From assembly GCA_945900695.1 (NCBI GenBank), contig CAMDJU010000166.1:1-6105 (forward strand): a DNA stretch of 6,105 nt. Reading direction: 5' to 3'. A model generated the notes under the pieces. It made no database searches. It was not told the DNA's origin and saw nothing but the letters and a program-made list of their open reading frames with translations. This document shows positions 1-5,183 of this stretch, one piece after another; positions within the stretch are counted from its first letter, which is position 1, and each line of letters starts with the position of its first letter. The position numbers were made by a program, and so were the translations under genes. Source of the DNA: Bordetella parapertussis. GTDB taxonomy: Bacteria; Pseudomonadota; Gammaproteobacteria; Burkholderiales; Burkholderiaceae_C.

Positions 1-92
1 TTCAAAAACTGTTTGGGGATGATGGCGTCGGTGTCGACGTTCTCGCGGTCCATGGGCGCGACCAGGCCTTTGTGCACATTGAATTTATTCAT
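1..92 (-). CDS. leuD: 3-isopropylmalate dehydratase small subunit, N-terminal fragment
   Basis: This is the first 30 codons of LeuD, cut by the left edge. With LeuC it forms the cytoplasmic enzyme that isomerises 2-isopropylmalate to 3-isopropylmalate in leucine biosynthesis. The visible N-terminus includes the stretch [20 protein letters not shown], which is the typical start of the small (swivel-domain) subunit; the D-T-D-x-I-I-P motif is the family hallmark. The start is the ATG at 92-90, only 11 bases after the leuC stop, so the two are in one operon and probably translationally coupled. The short spacer has no good Shine-Dalgarno sequence (AAGACC is the nearest purine-rich run), which also fits coupling. 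Identity is secure; only the extent is limited. Confidence 0.95.
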   Translation of the reverse strand, partial: MNKFNVHKGLVAPMDRENVDTDAIIPKQFL

Positions 93-103
93 GGTCTTGG
101 CTT

Positions 104-1525
104 TCAAACAAATTGACGCACATCGACAAAATGGCCGTGAATGGCAGCGGCGGCGGCCATGGCCGGGCTGACCAAGTGGGTGCGTCCACCGGTGCCTTGG
201 CGGCCTTCGAAATTGCGATTGCTGGTGGAGGCGCAGCGCTCGCCGGGCTCCAAGCGGTCGGCGTTCATGCCCAGGCACATCGAGCAACCGGGCTCACGCC
301 ACTCAAAACCAGCCCCTTTGAAAATTTGGTCCAGGCCTTCTTTTTCGGCTTGGGCTTTGACCAAACCAGAGCCAGGCACGACCATCGCCAGCTTGACATT
401 GCGGGCCACTTTTTGGCCCAGTCGCTTGACGACGGCAGCTGCCTCGCGCATGTCTTCGATGCGGCTGTTGGTGCAAGAGCCAATGAAAATTTTGTCCACC
501 GTGATGTCGGAGATGGGTTTGCCCGGTTGCAGTCCCATATAGGTCAAGGCGCGTTCAATGGCCAGACGCTTGTTGGCGTCTTTTTCTTTGTCGGGGTCAG
601 GCACGCGGTCGAGCACTGACAGCACCATCTCGGGCGATGTGCCCCAGGTGACTTGGGGCGCAATCTCGGCGGCATTGATTTGCACCACGGCGTCAAAGTG
701 GGCGTCAGTGTCGGATTGCAATGTTTTCCAGTAAGCCACTGCGTGGTCCCACTCCACCCCATTGGGCGACAGGGGTCGGCCGCGCAGGTATTCAATGGTT
801 TTGTCGTCCACGGCGACCAGGCCGGCCCGTGCGCCGGCTTCGATGGCCATGTTGCACAGGGTCATGCGCCCTTCCATGCTGAGCGCACGCACGGCAGACC
901 CAGCGAACTCGATGGTGAAACCAGTGCCACCCGCGGTGCCAATCTTGCCGATGATGGCCAGCACCATGTCTTTGCCTGTCAGGCCTTTGGCCAAAACGCC
1001 ATCGACTTGAATGCGCATGTTTTTGGCTTTTTTGGTCAACAGGGTTTGGGTGGCCAGCACATGCTCGACCTCCGAGGTGCCGATGCCATGGGCCAAAGCG
1101 CCAAAGGCGCCGTGCGTGGAGGTGTGCGAATCGCCGCACACCACCGTCATGCCGGGCAAAGTGGCGCCGTTTTCTGGGCCAATCACATGCACGATGCCTT
1201 GGCGTTTGGACAAAAACGGGAAGTAGGCGGCCGCGCCGTGCTCGGCCATGTTCTTGTCGAGGGTGGTGATTTGCTCTTTGCTCACCGGGTCGGTCAAGCC
1301 GTCATAGCCCAACTCCCAGCCGGTGGTGGGGGTATTGTGGTCGGCGGTGGCGATGACCGAACTCACGCGCCACACCTTGCGCTTGGCCACCCGCAAACCC
1401 TCATAGGCCTGAGCGCTGGTGACCTCGTGGACCAAGTGGCGGTCGATATAGAGAACGGCTGTGCCGTCTTCCTCCGAGGTCACAAGGTGTTCGTCCCAAA
1501 TTTTGTCGTAGAGCGTGCGTCCCAT
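104..1525 (-). CDS. leuC: 3-isopropylmalate dehydratase large subunit
   Basis: A complete aconitase-family protein of 473 residues, close to the roughly 466 of E. coli LeuC. It is the catalytic [4Fe-4S] subunit that, with LeuD, interconverts 2- and 3-isopropylmalate in leucine synthesis. The three cluster ligands are present: Cys351 in [10 protein letters not shown], and Cys414 and Cys417 in [10 protein letters not shown]. Other hallmarks are [13 protein letters not shown] near residues 130-142 and the C-terminal NRNFEGRQG motif. The frame extends eight codons further upstream to a TTG at 1549, but the ATG at 1525 is preferred: it begins the usual [11 protein letters not shown]-terminus and has AGGA six bases upstream. 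No key residue is missing. It lies directly upstream of leuD on the same strand, in the common Burkholderiales leuC-leuD arrangement. Confidence 0.97.
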   Translation of the reverse strand: MGRTLYDKIWDEHLVTSEEDGTAVLYIDRHLVHEVTSAQAYEGLRVAKRKVWRVSSVIATADHNTPTTGWELGYDGLTDPVSKEQITTLDKNMAEHGAAAYFPFLSKRQGIVHVIGPENGATLPGMTVVCGDSHTSTHGAFGALAHGIGTSEVEHVLATQTLLTKKAKNMRIQVDGVLAKGLTGKDMVLAIIGKIGTAGGTGFTIEFAGSAVRALSMEGRMTLCNMAIEAGARAGLVAVDDKTIEYLRGRPLSPNGVEWDHAVAYWKTLQSDTDAHFDAVVQINAAEIAPQVTWGTSPEMVLSVLDRVPDPDKEKDANKRLAIERALTYMGLQPGKPISDITVDKIFIGSCTNSRIEDMREAAAVVKRLGQKVARNVKLAMVVPGSGLVKAQAEKEGLDQIFKGAGFEWREPGCSMCLGMNADRLEPGERCASTSNRNFEGRQGTGGRTHLVSPAMAAAAAIHGHFVDVRQFV

Positions 1526-1531
1526 GGGGTG

Positions 1532-1535
1532 TCCT
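1532..1535 (-). promoter_or_regulatory. leuC ribosome binding site
   Basis: On the minus strand AGGA stands six bases before the ATG at 1525. It decides the start of leuC: the in-frame TTG at 1549 has no comparable purine run before it. Confidence 0.7.
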
Positions 1536-1558
1536 GGTTGGTTGTCCAAAGAGGGCGG

Positions 1559-1587
1559 ATTTTAGGCCCAGTGCTTGTGGGCGAAAA
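1559..1587 (-). promoter_or_regulatory. candidate leuC promoter
   Basis: Reading the minus strand, TAAAAT (1564-1559) matches the -10 consensus in five of six positions. It lies where transcription would begin about 27 bases before the leuC ATG. At a 17-base spacing the -35 position is TTTTCG (1587-1582), a poor match. The site sits in the 71-base gap between the upstream hypothetical gene and leuC. The -10 is reasonable, the -35 is weak, and leuC may instead (or also) be read through from upstream. Confidence 0.35.
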
Positions 1588-1596
1588 CCCGGGGTG

Positions 1597-1995
1597 TCAC
1601 CTGGATTCAGGGGTGTCGACGATGACCGCGGGATCTAGGCGACGCGCGCGGTGATCAATGTAATAGCCGCCAAACTCGGTGTAACGCAACACATGTTGAC
1701 CGCACAAGCGGCACGCGTGCAGCAAGCAACGGTTGGTGGGAAAGTGCGCCAGCGAGACGGGCGCATGCGGGTCACCATAGCGGCTGCCATGGGGGTGGTG
1801 TTCTTCAAAAGTGGGCTCGGTCTCGTCGGGGTCGCGCAGGCTCGCCACGGCGGGCAACTGGGCCTGGGGCCATTGGGTTTCGGTGATGCTGGACCAGCCC
1901 TGGCAATGTTTCAACGCACAAGCGCAGGCTTGGCTGGGGTTTTGGGCCAGGGTCCGCAACACGGCGGGACTTTGGATGAGGGGCAAATCGGACAT
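1597..1995 (-). CDS. conserved hypothetical cysteine-rich protein
   Basis: A 132-residue protein of unknown function. I recall similar uncharacterised proteins in Comamonadaceae and related Burkholderiales but know of no assigned role. It has no signal peptide or membrane segment, so it is probably cytoplasmic. Six cysteines fall in two groups: Cys24, Cys26 and Cys31 (CACALKHC) and Cys90, Cys95 and Cys98 (NRCLLHACRLC), the second followed by RYTEFGGYYIDHR. This spacing could bind zinc or an iron-sulfur cluster, but that is inference. The start is the ATG at 1995, which begins MSDLPLIQSPAVLRTLAQ. The frame runs open further upstream to 2298, but that extension is arginine-rich, crosses the divergent promoter region and overlaps the Rieske gene, so it is not believed. 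The Shine-Dalgarno sequence is weak (AGG 11 bases upstream). The gene precedes leuC by 71 bases on the same strand. Confidence 0.75.
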   Translation of the reverse strand: MSDLPLIQSPAVLRTLAQNPSQACACALKHCQGWSSITETQWPQAQLPAVASLRDPDETEPTFEEHHPHGSRYGDPHAPVSLAHFPTNRCLLHACRLCGQHVLRYTEFGGYYIDHRARRLDPAVIVDTPESR

Positions 1996-2054
1996 GCGGA
2001 TCGGTGCCTGGTTCGGGTCGGGTGATGGCGGCCGTCTGCGCCCCCACCTCACAC

Positions 2055-2085
2055 AGGCTAACACGCGAGGGCGCGGCGTTGCCAA
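2055..2085 (-). promoter_or_regulatory. weak candidate promoter for the cysteine-rich hypothetical gene
   Basis: On the minus strand TTGGCA (2085-2080) matches the -35 consensus in five of six positions. At spacings of 16-19 bases the possible -10 sequences are TGTTAG or TAGCCT (within 2063-2055), each matching only about three of six. Position and direction fit the gene starting at 1995, but the -10 is poor, so this is a tentative call. Confidence 0.2.
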
Positions 2086-2140
2086 GCTTCGCCGCCATTG
2101 GCGCAAAGGGTTTCCCCGGGTGAAAAAACGCCCACGCCTC

Positions 2141-2158
2141 TTCCATAAGGATGTGGAA
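2141..2158. promoter_or_regulatory. imperfect palindrome 1, candidate operator
   Basis: TTCCATAAGGATGTGGAA is an inverted repeat with perfect five-base arms TTCCA/TGGAA around an 8-base centre. It covers the -35 position for the CATAAT -10 candidate at 2164-2169. Dyads of this length are typical binding sites for dimeric repressors such as the IclR or GntR families; which family acts here is not known. Confidence 0.35.
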
Positions 2159-2163
2159 ATGGC

Positions 2164-2198
2164 CATAATGGTTCTATCGTAAACCGTTGTTTTATATT
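2164..2198 (+). promoter_or_regulatory. candidate promoter(s) of the Rieske/ABC/SDR operon
   Basis: Two -10 candidates face the Rieske gene. CATAAT at 2164-2169 matches five of six consensus positions and would give a leader of about 30 bases. TATATT at 2193-2198 would start transcription at about 2205 and give an almost leaderless message. Neither has a recognisable -35 at normal spacing (TTCCAT for the first, GGTTCT for the second). That would fit a weak or activator-dependent promoter. Both are embedded in the palindromes described separately. Confidence 0.35.
2167..2188. promoter_or_regulatory. imperfect palindrome 2, candidate operator
   Basis: Seven-base arms AATGGTT (2167-2173) and AACCGTT (2182-2188) pair at six of seven positions around the 8-base centre CTATCGTA. 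The core is GGTT-N8-AACC. It begins within the CATAAT -10 candidate and would cover its transcription start, a classic repressor position. Confidence 0.4.
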
Positions 2199-2205
2199 TG
2201 AAACA
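2188..2205. promoter_or_regulatory. imperfect palindrome 3, candidate operator
   Basis: TGTTTTATATTTGAAACA has perfect five-base arms TGTTT/AAACA around an 8-base centre, with two further pairs inside the centre. It encloses the TATATT -10 candidate and ends one base before the ATG of the Rieske gene, so a bound protein could block both transcription and the start site. Confidence 0.4.
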
Positions 2206-2206
2206 G

Positions 2207-2560
2207 ATGAGCGCTGCAAACACAACCAATTCCAACGAACGTGCTGACGTCTGGCACGACGTGGCCCCGCGTGCGGGCTTGGACCCCGACTTTCCCACCG
2301 GCGTGGTCGTTCAAGGCCAAAAAATAGGCTTGTTTCTGCTCCAAGACCAGGTCCATGCTTTGGAGGATGTGTGCCCGCATGCCTATGCCTTGTTGTCCCA
2401 AGGCTTTGTTGAGGATGGCGTGGTCGAGTGCCCATTGCATGCCGCACGCTTTGAGATCAATGGTGGCAAATGCCTCAACGAAATGGGGCAGCGTGATTTG
2501 CGCTGCTTTCCGGTCAAGGTCGAGGCCGACCGCGTGTGGGTTCAGGTGCCCCAGGCATGA
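2207..2560 (+). CDS. Rieske [2Fe-2S] ferredoxin
   Basis: A 117-residue single-domain Rieske protein. The ligand motif is complete: Cys56-x-His58, then 16 residues, then Cys75-x2-His78 (CPH...CPLH). Size and motif match soluble ferredoxin components of ring-hydroxylating oxygenases, which pass electrons from a reductase to a terminal oxygenase; the small NirD-like subunits are an alternative. There is no signal or membrane anchor, so it is cytoplasmic and not the respiratory bc1 type. The start is the ATG at 2207; the frame also opens at a TTG three codons earlier. Neither has a Shine-Dalgarno sequence, so initiation may be leaderless or depend on the A+T-rich leader. It is the first gene of the operon and its stop overlaps the ATPase start (ATGA). 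No oxygenase or reductase is visible in the window, so its partner is unknown. Confidence 0.9.
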   Translation: MSAANTTNSNERADVWHDVAPRAGLDPDFPTGVVVQGQKIGLFLLQDQVHALEDVCPHAYALLSQGFVEDGVVECPLHAARFEINGGKCLNEMGQRDLRCFPVKVEADRVWVQVPQA

Positions 2561-3348
2561 GCACTGTCCCGGCCATCGCTTTTGAAGGCGTTGACAAAAC
2601 CTTCCCTGCCAGCCGTTTGCATCCAGCGGTGCAAGCGGCCCGCTCGGTGAGTTTTTCGATCAAAGCCGGGGAGGTGGTGTCCATCATTGGACCATCAGGC
2701 TGCGGCAAAAGCACCTTGCTGAACATGGGCTCTGGCCTGGCGCCACCCACGGCGGGCGTGGTCAAGGTCTTGGGTGTTCCCGTGCAGGGGCCCAACACCC
2801 AAGTGGCGTTCATGCTGCAAAAAGACCTGCTGCTCCCCTGGCGCACGATTTTCCAAAATGTCGAATTTGGTTTGGAGTTGCGCGGCGTGGCCCAGGCCCA
2901 GCGGCGCGAGAAATCAGAGCAACTTTTGCAGCAGTTCCGGCTCAATGGCTTTGGCAACAACTACCCTCACCAGTTATCCGGCGGCATGCGCCAGCGCGCT
3001 GCATTGGCGCGCACCTTGGCTGTGGAGCCCAGCGTTTTGTTGATGGATGAACCATTTTCCGCACTGGATGCACAAACCAAAATGATCTTGCAACAAGATT
3101 TGGCCCGAAGCGTTCACGCACAGGGCAAAACGGTGTTGTTCATCACCCACGACTTGTCCGAAGCCGTGGCCTTGTCGGATCGTATTTTGGTGATGAGCGA
3201 GCGCCCGGGCACCATCGTGGAGCAAATCACCGTGAATTTGCCGGACCGCGACAAACCCATGCAGCGGCGCAAGCACCCGCAGTTGGGCGATCACGTGGCC
3301 CAGTTGATGGCCTTGCTCAAGCTCGATGCCGACACCGATATCCATTGA
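2557..3348 (+). CDS. ABC transporter ATPase, NitT/TauT (SsuB-like) type
   Basis: A 263-residue nucleotide-binding subunit that powers import through the permease encoded downstream. All motifs are intact: Walker A GPSGCGKS (45-52), Q-loop Gln88 in MLQKD, signature LSGGMRQR (140-147), Walker B VLLMDEP with catalytic Glu165, D-loop SALD (168-171) and switch His198 in ITHD. The Q-loop context QKDLLLPWRT and the tail ERPGTIVEQITVNLPDRD are characteristic of the nitrate/taurine/alkanesulfonate importer family. The ATG at 2557 overlaps the Rieske stop as ATGA, indicating translational coupling. The frame opens seven codons earlier at a GTG (2536) inside the Rieske gene, which is less likely. After Walker A the usual LLRLIAGL helix reads LLNMGSGL, a mild departure. 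The substrate is not predictable from this subunit. Confidence 0.95.
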   Translation: MSTVPAIAFEGVDKTFPASRLHPAVQAARSVSFSIKAGEVVSIIGPSGCGKSTLLNMGSGLAPPTAGVVKVLGVPVQGPNTQVAFMLQKDLLLPWRTIFQNVEFGLELRGVAQAQRREKSEQLLQQFRLNGFGNNYPHQLSGGMRQRAALARTLAVEPSVLLMDEPFSALDAQTKMILQQDLARSVHAQGKTVLFITHDLSEAVALSDRILVMSERPGTIVEQITVNLPDRDKPMQRRKHPQLGDHVAQLMALLKLDADTDIH

Positions 3349-3372
3349 CCCCTTCCCGTTGACAGACTCGTT

Positions 3373-3395
3373 TTTGACCCATTCTTTGACCCATT
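3373..3395 (+). repeat. tandem 11-base direct repeat
   Basis: TTTGACCCATT occurs at 3373-3383 and again at 3385-3395, separated by a single C. The pair lies in the 62-base gap between the ATPase and binding-protein genes, just before the latter's Shine-Dalgarno sequence. It may be a slippage duplication or a tandem binding site; nothing more can be said. Confidence 0.8.
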
Positions 3396-3398
3396 GAT

Positions 3399-3403
3399 AG
3401 GAG
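3399..3403 (+). promoter_or_regulatory. ribosome binding site of the substrate-binding protein gene
   Basis: AGGAG lies seven bases before the ATG at 3411. It is one of two strong Shine-Dalgarno sequences in this operon, which fits a binding protein made in excess of the membrane subunits. It favours the ATG at 3411 over the second ATG at 3414. Confidence 0.75.
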
Positions 3404-3410
3404 CGACACC

Positions 3411-4403
3411 ATGATGCGACGTACCCTGATTGCCCTGGCCACCGCCATGGCCACCCTGGCCCCATTCAGCAGCCACGCCCAAACGCCGGCTGCAGCCCCC
3501 CAAGAAATCACCTACTTGCTGCCCGCACCGGCCATCCTGCCCGCGTTTGGCCCATGGATGCTGGCGCAGGCCAAAGGCTATTACGCCCAAGAAGGCCTGA
3601 ACGTGAAATTTGTCTCTGGACGCGGCGGTGTCGATGTGGCCAAGCAAATCGGCGCTGGCAATGCGGTGATTGGCGGGGCCATTGGCGACACACCCATCAT
3701 TGCCCGAGGGCAAGGTATCCCGGTCAAAGCCGTGGCCGTGCTGGGGGCCGGCTCGCTGATGCAATTGGTCAGCCACAAAGACGCCCGCATTGAGTCGCCG
3801 CGCGAACTCAAGGGCCAAGTGGTCACCACCACGGGTTATACAGACACCACTTATTACGCTTTGCTGGGCATGTTGAGCAAATCGGGTTTGACCAAAAACG
3901 ATCTGGACATCCAGTCGGCCGGCCCCGCAGGCGTGTGGCAGCAGTTCACTGCCAAAAAGGCCGTGGCCATGGCGGCGGTGCCCGATTGGACCGCCACTGC
4001 CATGGCGGCCGGTGCCAAGGTCGATATCTTGCCCGCCGATGTGTACTTCAAGAGCATGGCCCAAGCCATTTTGGCCAGCGACGAGACCATCGCCAAAAAC
4101 CCAGAGCTGATCCAAAAACTGGTGCGCGCCACTTTGAAGGGCATGCGTGACATCATGAAAGACCCCAAAGCGGCCACCGCCGCTTATGTGGCCCATGTGC
4201 CCGCGCACAAAGGCAAAGAAGATTTGATCTTCCAAACCTTTGAGCTTTACAACAAATACGTTTACGCCAACCAAAAAGTGTTGGGGCAAATGGATGAGTC
4301 ACGTTTGATGGATTTGCAAAAGTTCTATGTCAGCAACGCCATCGTGCCCAAAGAGGTGGCCGCCAAAGACTTGTATACCAACCAGTTTGTGGGCCTGAAA
4401 TAA
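3411..4403 (+). CDS. periplasmic substrate-binding protein, NMT1/SsuA-like (NitT/TauT family)
   Basis: A 330-residue secreted binding protein that captures the transported compound in the periplasm. Residues 1-23 form a Sec signal peptide: MMRR, then a hydrophobic run, with a likely signal peptidase I cut after Ala23 (SHA|Q). There is no lipobox cysteine, so it is soluble. The mature part has the NMT1/THI5-like fold hallmarks: LAQAKGYYAQEGLNV (51-65), the lobe segment VDVAKQIGAGNAVIGGAIGD (74-93) and a helix-rich second lobe. Family ligands include nitrate, taurine, alkanesulfonates, hydroxymethylpyrimidines and aromatic acids. The residues here do not let me choose, although Tyr143, Tyr148, Tyr149, Trp176 and Trp193 could line an aromatic-friendly cleft (inference). 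It follows the ATPase gene after 62 bases and precedes the permease by 3 bases. Confidence 0.93.
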   Translation: MMRRTLIALATAMATLAPFSSHAQTPAAAPQEITYLLPAPAILPAFGPWMLAQAKGYYAQEGLNVKFVSGRGGVDVAKQIGAGNAVIGGAIGDTPIIARGQGIPVKAVAVLGAGSLMQLVSHKDARIESPRELKGQVVTTTGYTDTTYYALLGMLSKSGLTKNDLDIQSAGPAGVWQQFTAKKAVAMAAVPDWTATAMAAGAKVDILPADVYFKSMAQAILASDETIAKNPELIQKLVRATLKGMRDIMKDPKAATAAYVAHVPAHKGKEDLIFQTFELYNKYVYANQKVLGQMDESRLMDLQKFYVSNAIVPKEVAAKDLYTNQFVGLK

Positions 4404-4406
4404 AGC

Positions 4407-5183
4407 ATGTCTTCGGGCATCAAAACCACCGCTTGGAGCGTACTGGTTGCGCTCTTGTTCTTGGCCGCTTGGCAGTGGCTGCCGGGGTGGTGGGGTGTGC
4501 CCGAATTCATCTTGCCCAATGCCAGCAAAACCTGGGATGAATTGTTTCGCATTTATGGGTCCGAGCGCTTGCTTTGGCACAGCGGTATCACCGCGCTGGA
4601 AGTGGTGATCGGCTTCGTGTTGGGCGCAGCCTTGGGCGCGGCCATGGGCTATGCCTTGGGCCTGTCCCCCCAAGTGGAAGCCATTTTGTCGCCTTACCTG
4701 TTGGCCTTGCAAATTGCCCCCAAAGTGGCCTTTGCCCCGTTGTTTGTGATGTGGCTGGGGTACACCATTTATCCCAAAATATTGGTGGCCATCTTGATTG
4801 TTTTCTTCCCCGTCTTGATCAATGTGCTGACCGCCATGCGCAATCTGGATGCAGACATGATCAACCTGGCCCGGTCGTTCTCCGCCACCCGCTTGCAAGT
4901 GTTTTTCAAGGTTCAATGTCCCGCGACATTGCCGTCTTTGTTCTCGGGTTTGCGCATCGCCAGCACCTTGGCTGTCATCGGTGTGGTGGTGGGTGAATTG
5001 GTCGGCGGCAACATGGGCTTGGGTTATTTGCTGGTCTTTTTTGAAGGGCAGGGCAATACCGCCGGCGTGTTTGTGGTGATCGGGGCCTTGACCTTGATTG
5101 GCATCTTGGCCTACTACGCGGTGGTGATCGCAGAAAACCGGGTCTTGCATTACCTGCCCAGCGCCGAAAGAAAAGTCACATGA
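4407..5183 (+). CDS. ABC transporter permease, NitT/TauT (SsuC-like) type
   Basis: A 258-residue inner-membrane subunit of the binding-protein-dependent transport superfamily, presumably acting as a homodimer with the ATPase. Six hydrophobic segments are visible at about residues 8-26, 61-84, 92-118, 124-144, 182-208 and 219-244. The cytoplasmic EAA loop that docks on the ATPase is at about 147-185, reading INLARSFSATRLQVFFKVQ and ending in LFSGLRIA. Two consensus positions differ: the usual Gly of the EAA motif is Ser159, and the Leu-Pro after the motif is Cys171-Pro172. The ATG at 4407 starts 3 bases after the preceding stop, without a clear Shine-Dalgarno sequence, and the stop overlaps the next start (ATGA). 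Both suggest translation coupled to the neighbours. Confidence 0.94.
   Translation: MSSGIKTTAWSVLVALLFLAAWQWLPGWWGVPEFILPNASKTWDELFRIYGSERLLWHSGITALEVVIGFVLGAALGAAMGYALGLSPQVEAILSPYLLALQIAPKVAFAPLFVMWLGYTIYPKILVAILIVFFPVLINVLTAMRNLDADMINLARSFSATRLQVFFKVQCPATLPSLFSGLRIASTLAVIGVVVGELVGGNMGLGYLLVFFEGQGNTAGVFVVIGALTLIGILAYYAVVIAENRVLHYLPSAERKVT

Larger units (their letters stand above)
1996..2206. other. divergent intergenic regulatory region
   Basis: This non-coding stretch separates the leftward leu-linked genes from the rightward Rieske/ABC operon. The left part (about 1996-2110) is G+C-rich and holds only a weak leftward promoter candidate. The right part (about 2141-2206) is clearly richer in A+T and carries two -10-like sequences for rightward transcription and three imperfect palindromes. 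I see no credible small gene, RNA gene or terminator in it. Confidence 0.7.

Noticed and set aside
1600..1611. Short CCTG-GATT-CAGG hairpin near the stop of the hypothetical gene
   Set aside because: A four-base stem inside the coding end with no T-run; too weak for a terminator.
653..1654. A 333-codon open frame on the plus strand
   Set aside because: It is fully antisense to leuC and to part of the upstream gap. Its composition (His, Gly and Ala rich) is typical of a G+C-rich mirror frame, and it has no motif or ribosome site.
2071..2130. Possible hairpin or terminator around TTGCCAA...TTGGCGCAA and GGGTTTCCCCGGGTGAAAAAA
   Set aside because: The arms are interrupted and the T-run on the minus strand lies on the wrong side of any stable stem; no gene ends here that would need a terminator.
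1996..2298. N-terminal extension of the cysteine-rich hypothetical protein
   Set aside because: It would cross the divergent promoter region and overlap the Rieske gene on the other strand. The sequence is arginine- and proline-rich without family resemblance, while the protein proper begins naturally at MSDLPLIQ.
3359..3364. TTGACA as the -35 box of an internal promoter before the binding-protein gene
   Set aside because: The hexamer is perfect, but at 16-18 bases the -10 positions read ATTCTT, TTCTTT or TCTTTG, none a useful match, so no promoter was called.
3291..4289. A 332-codon open frame on the minus strand
   Set aside because: Antisense to the substrate-binding protein, whose signal peptide and family motifs are clear; the antisense product shows no recognisable domain.
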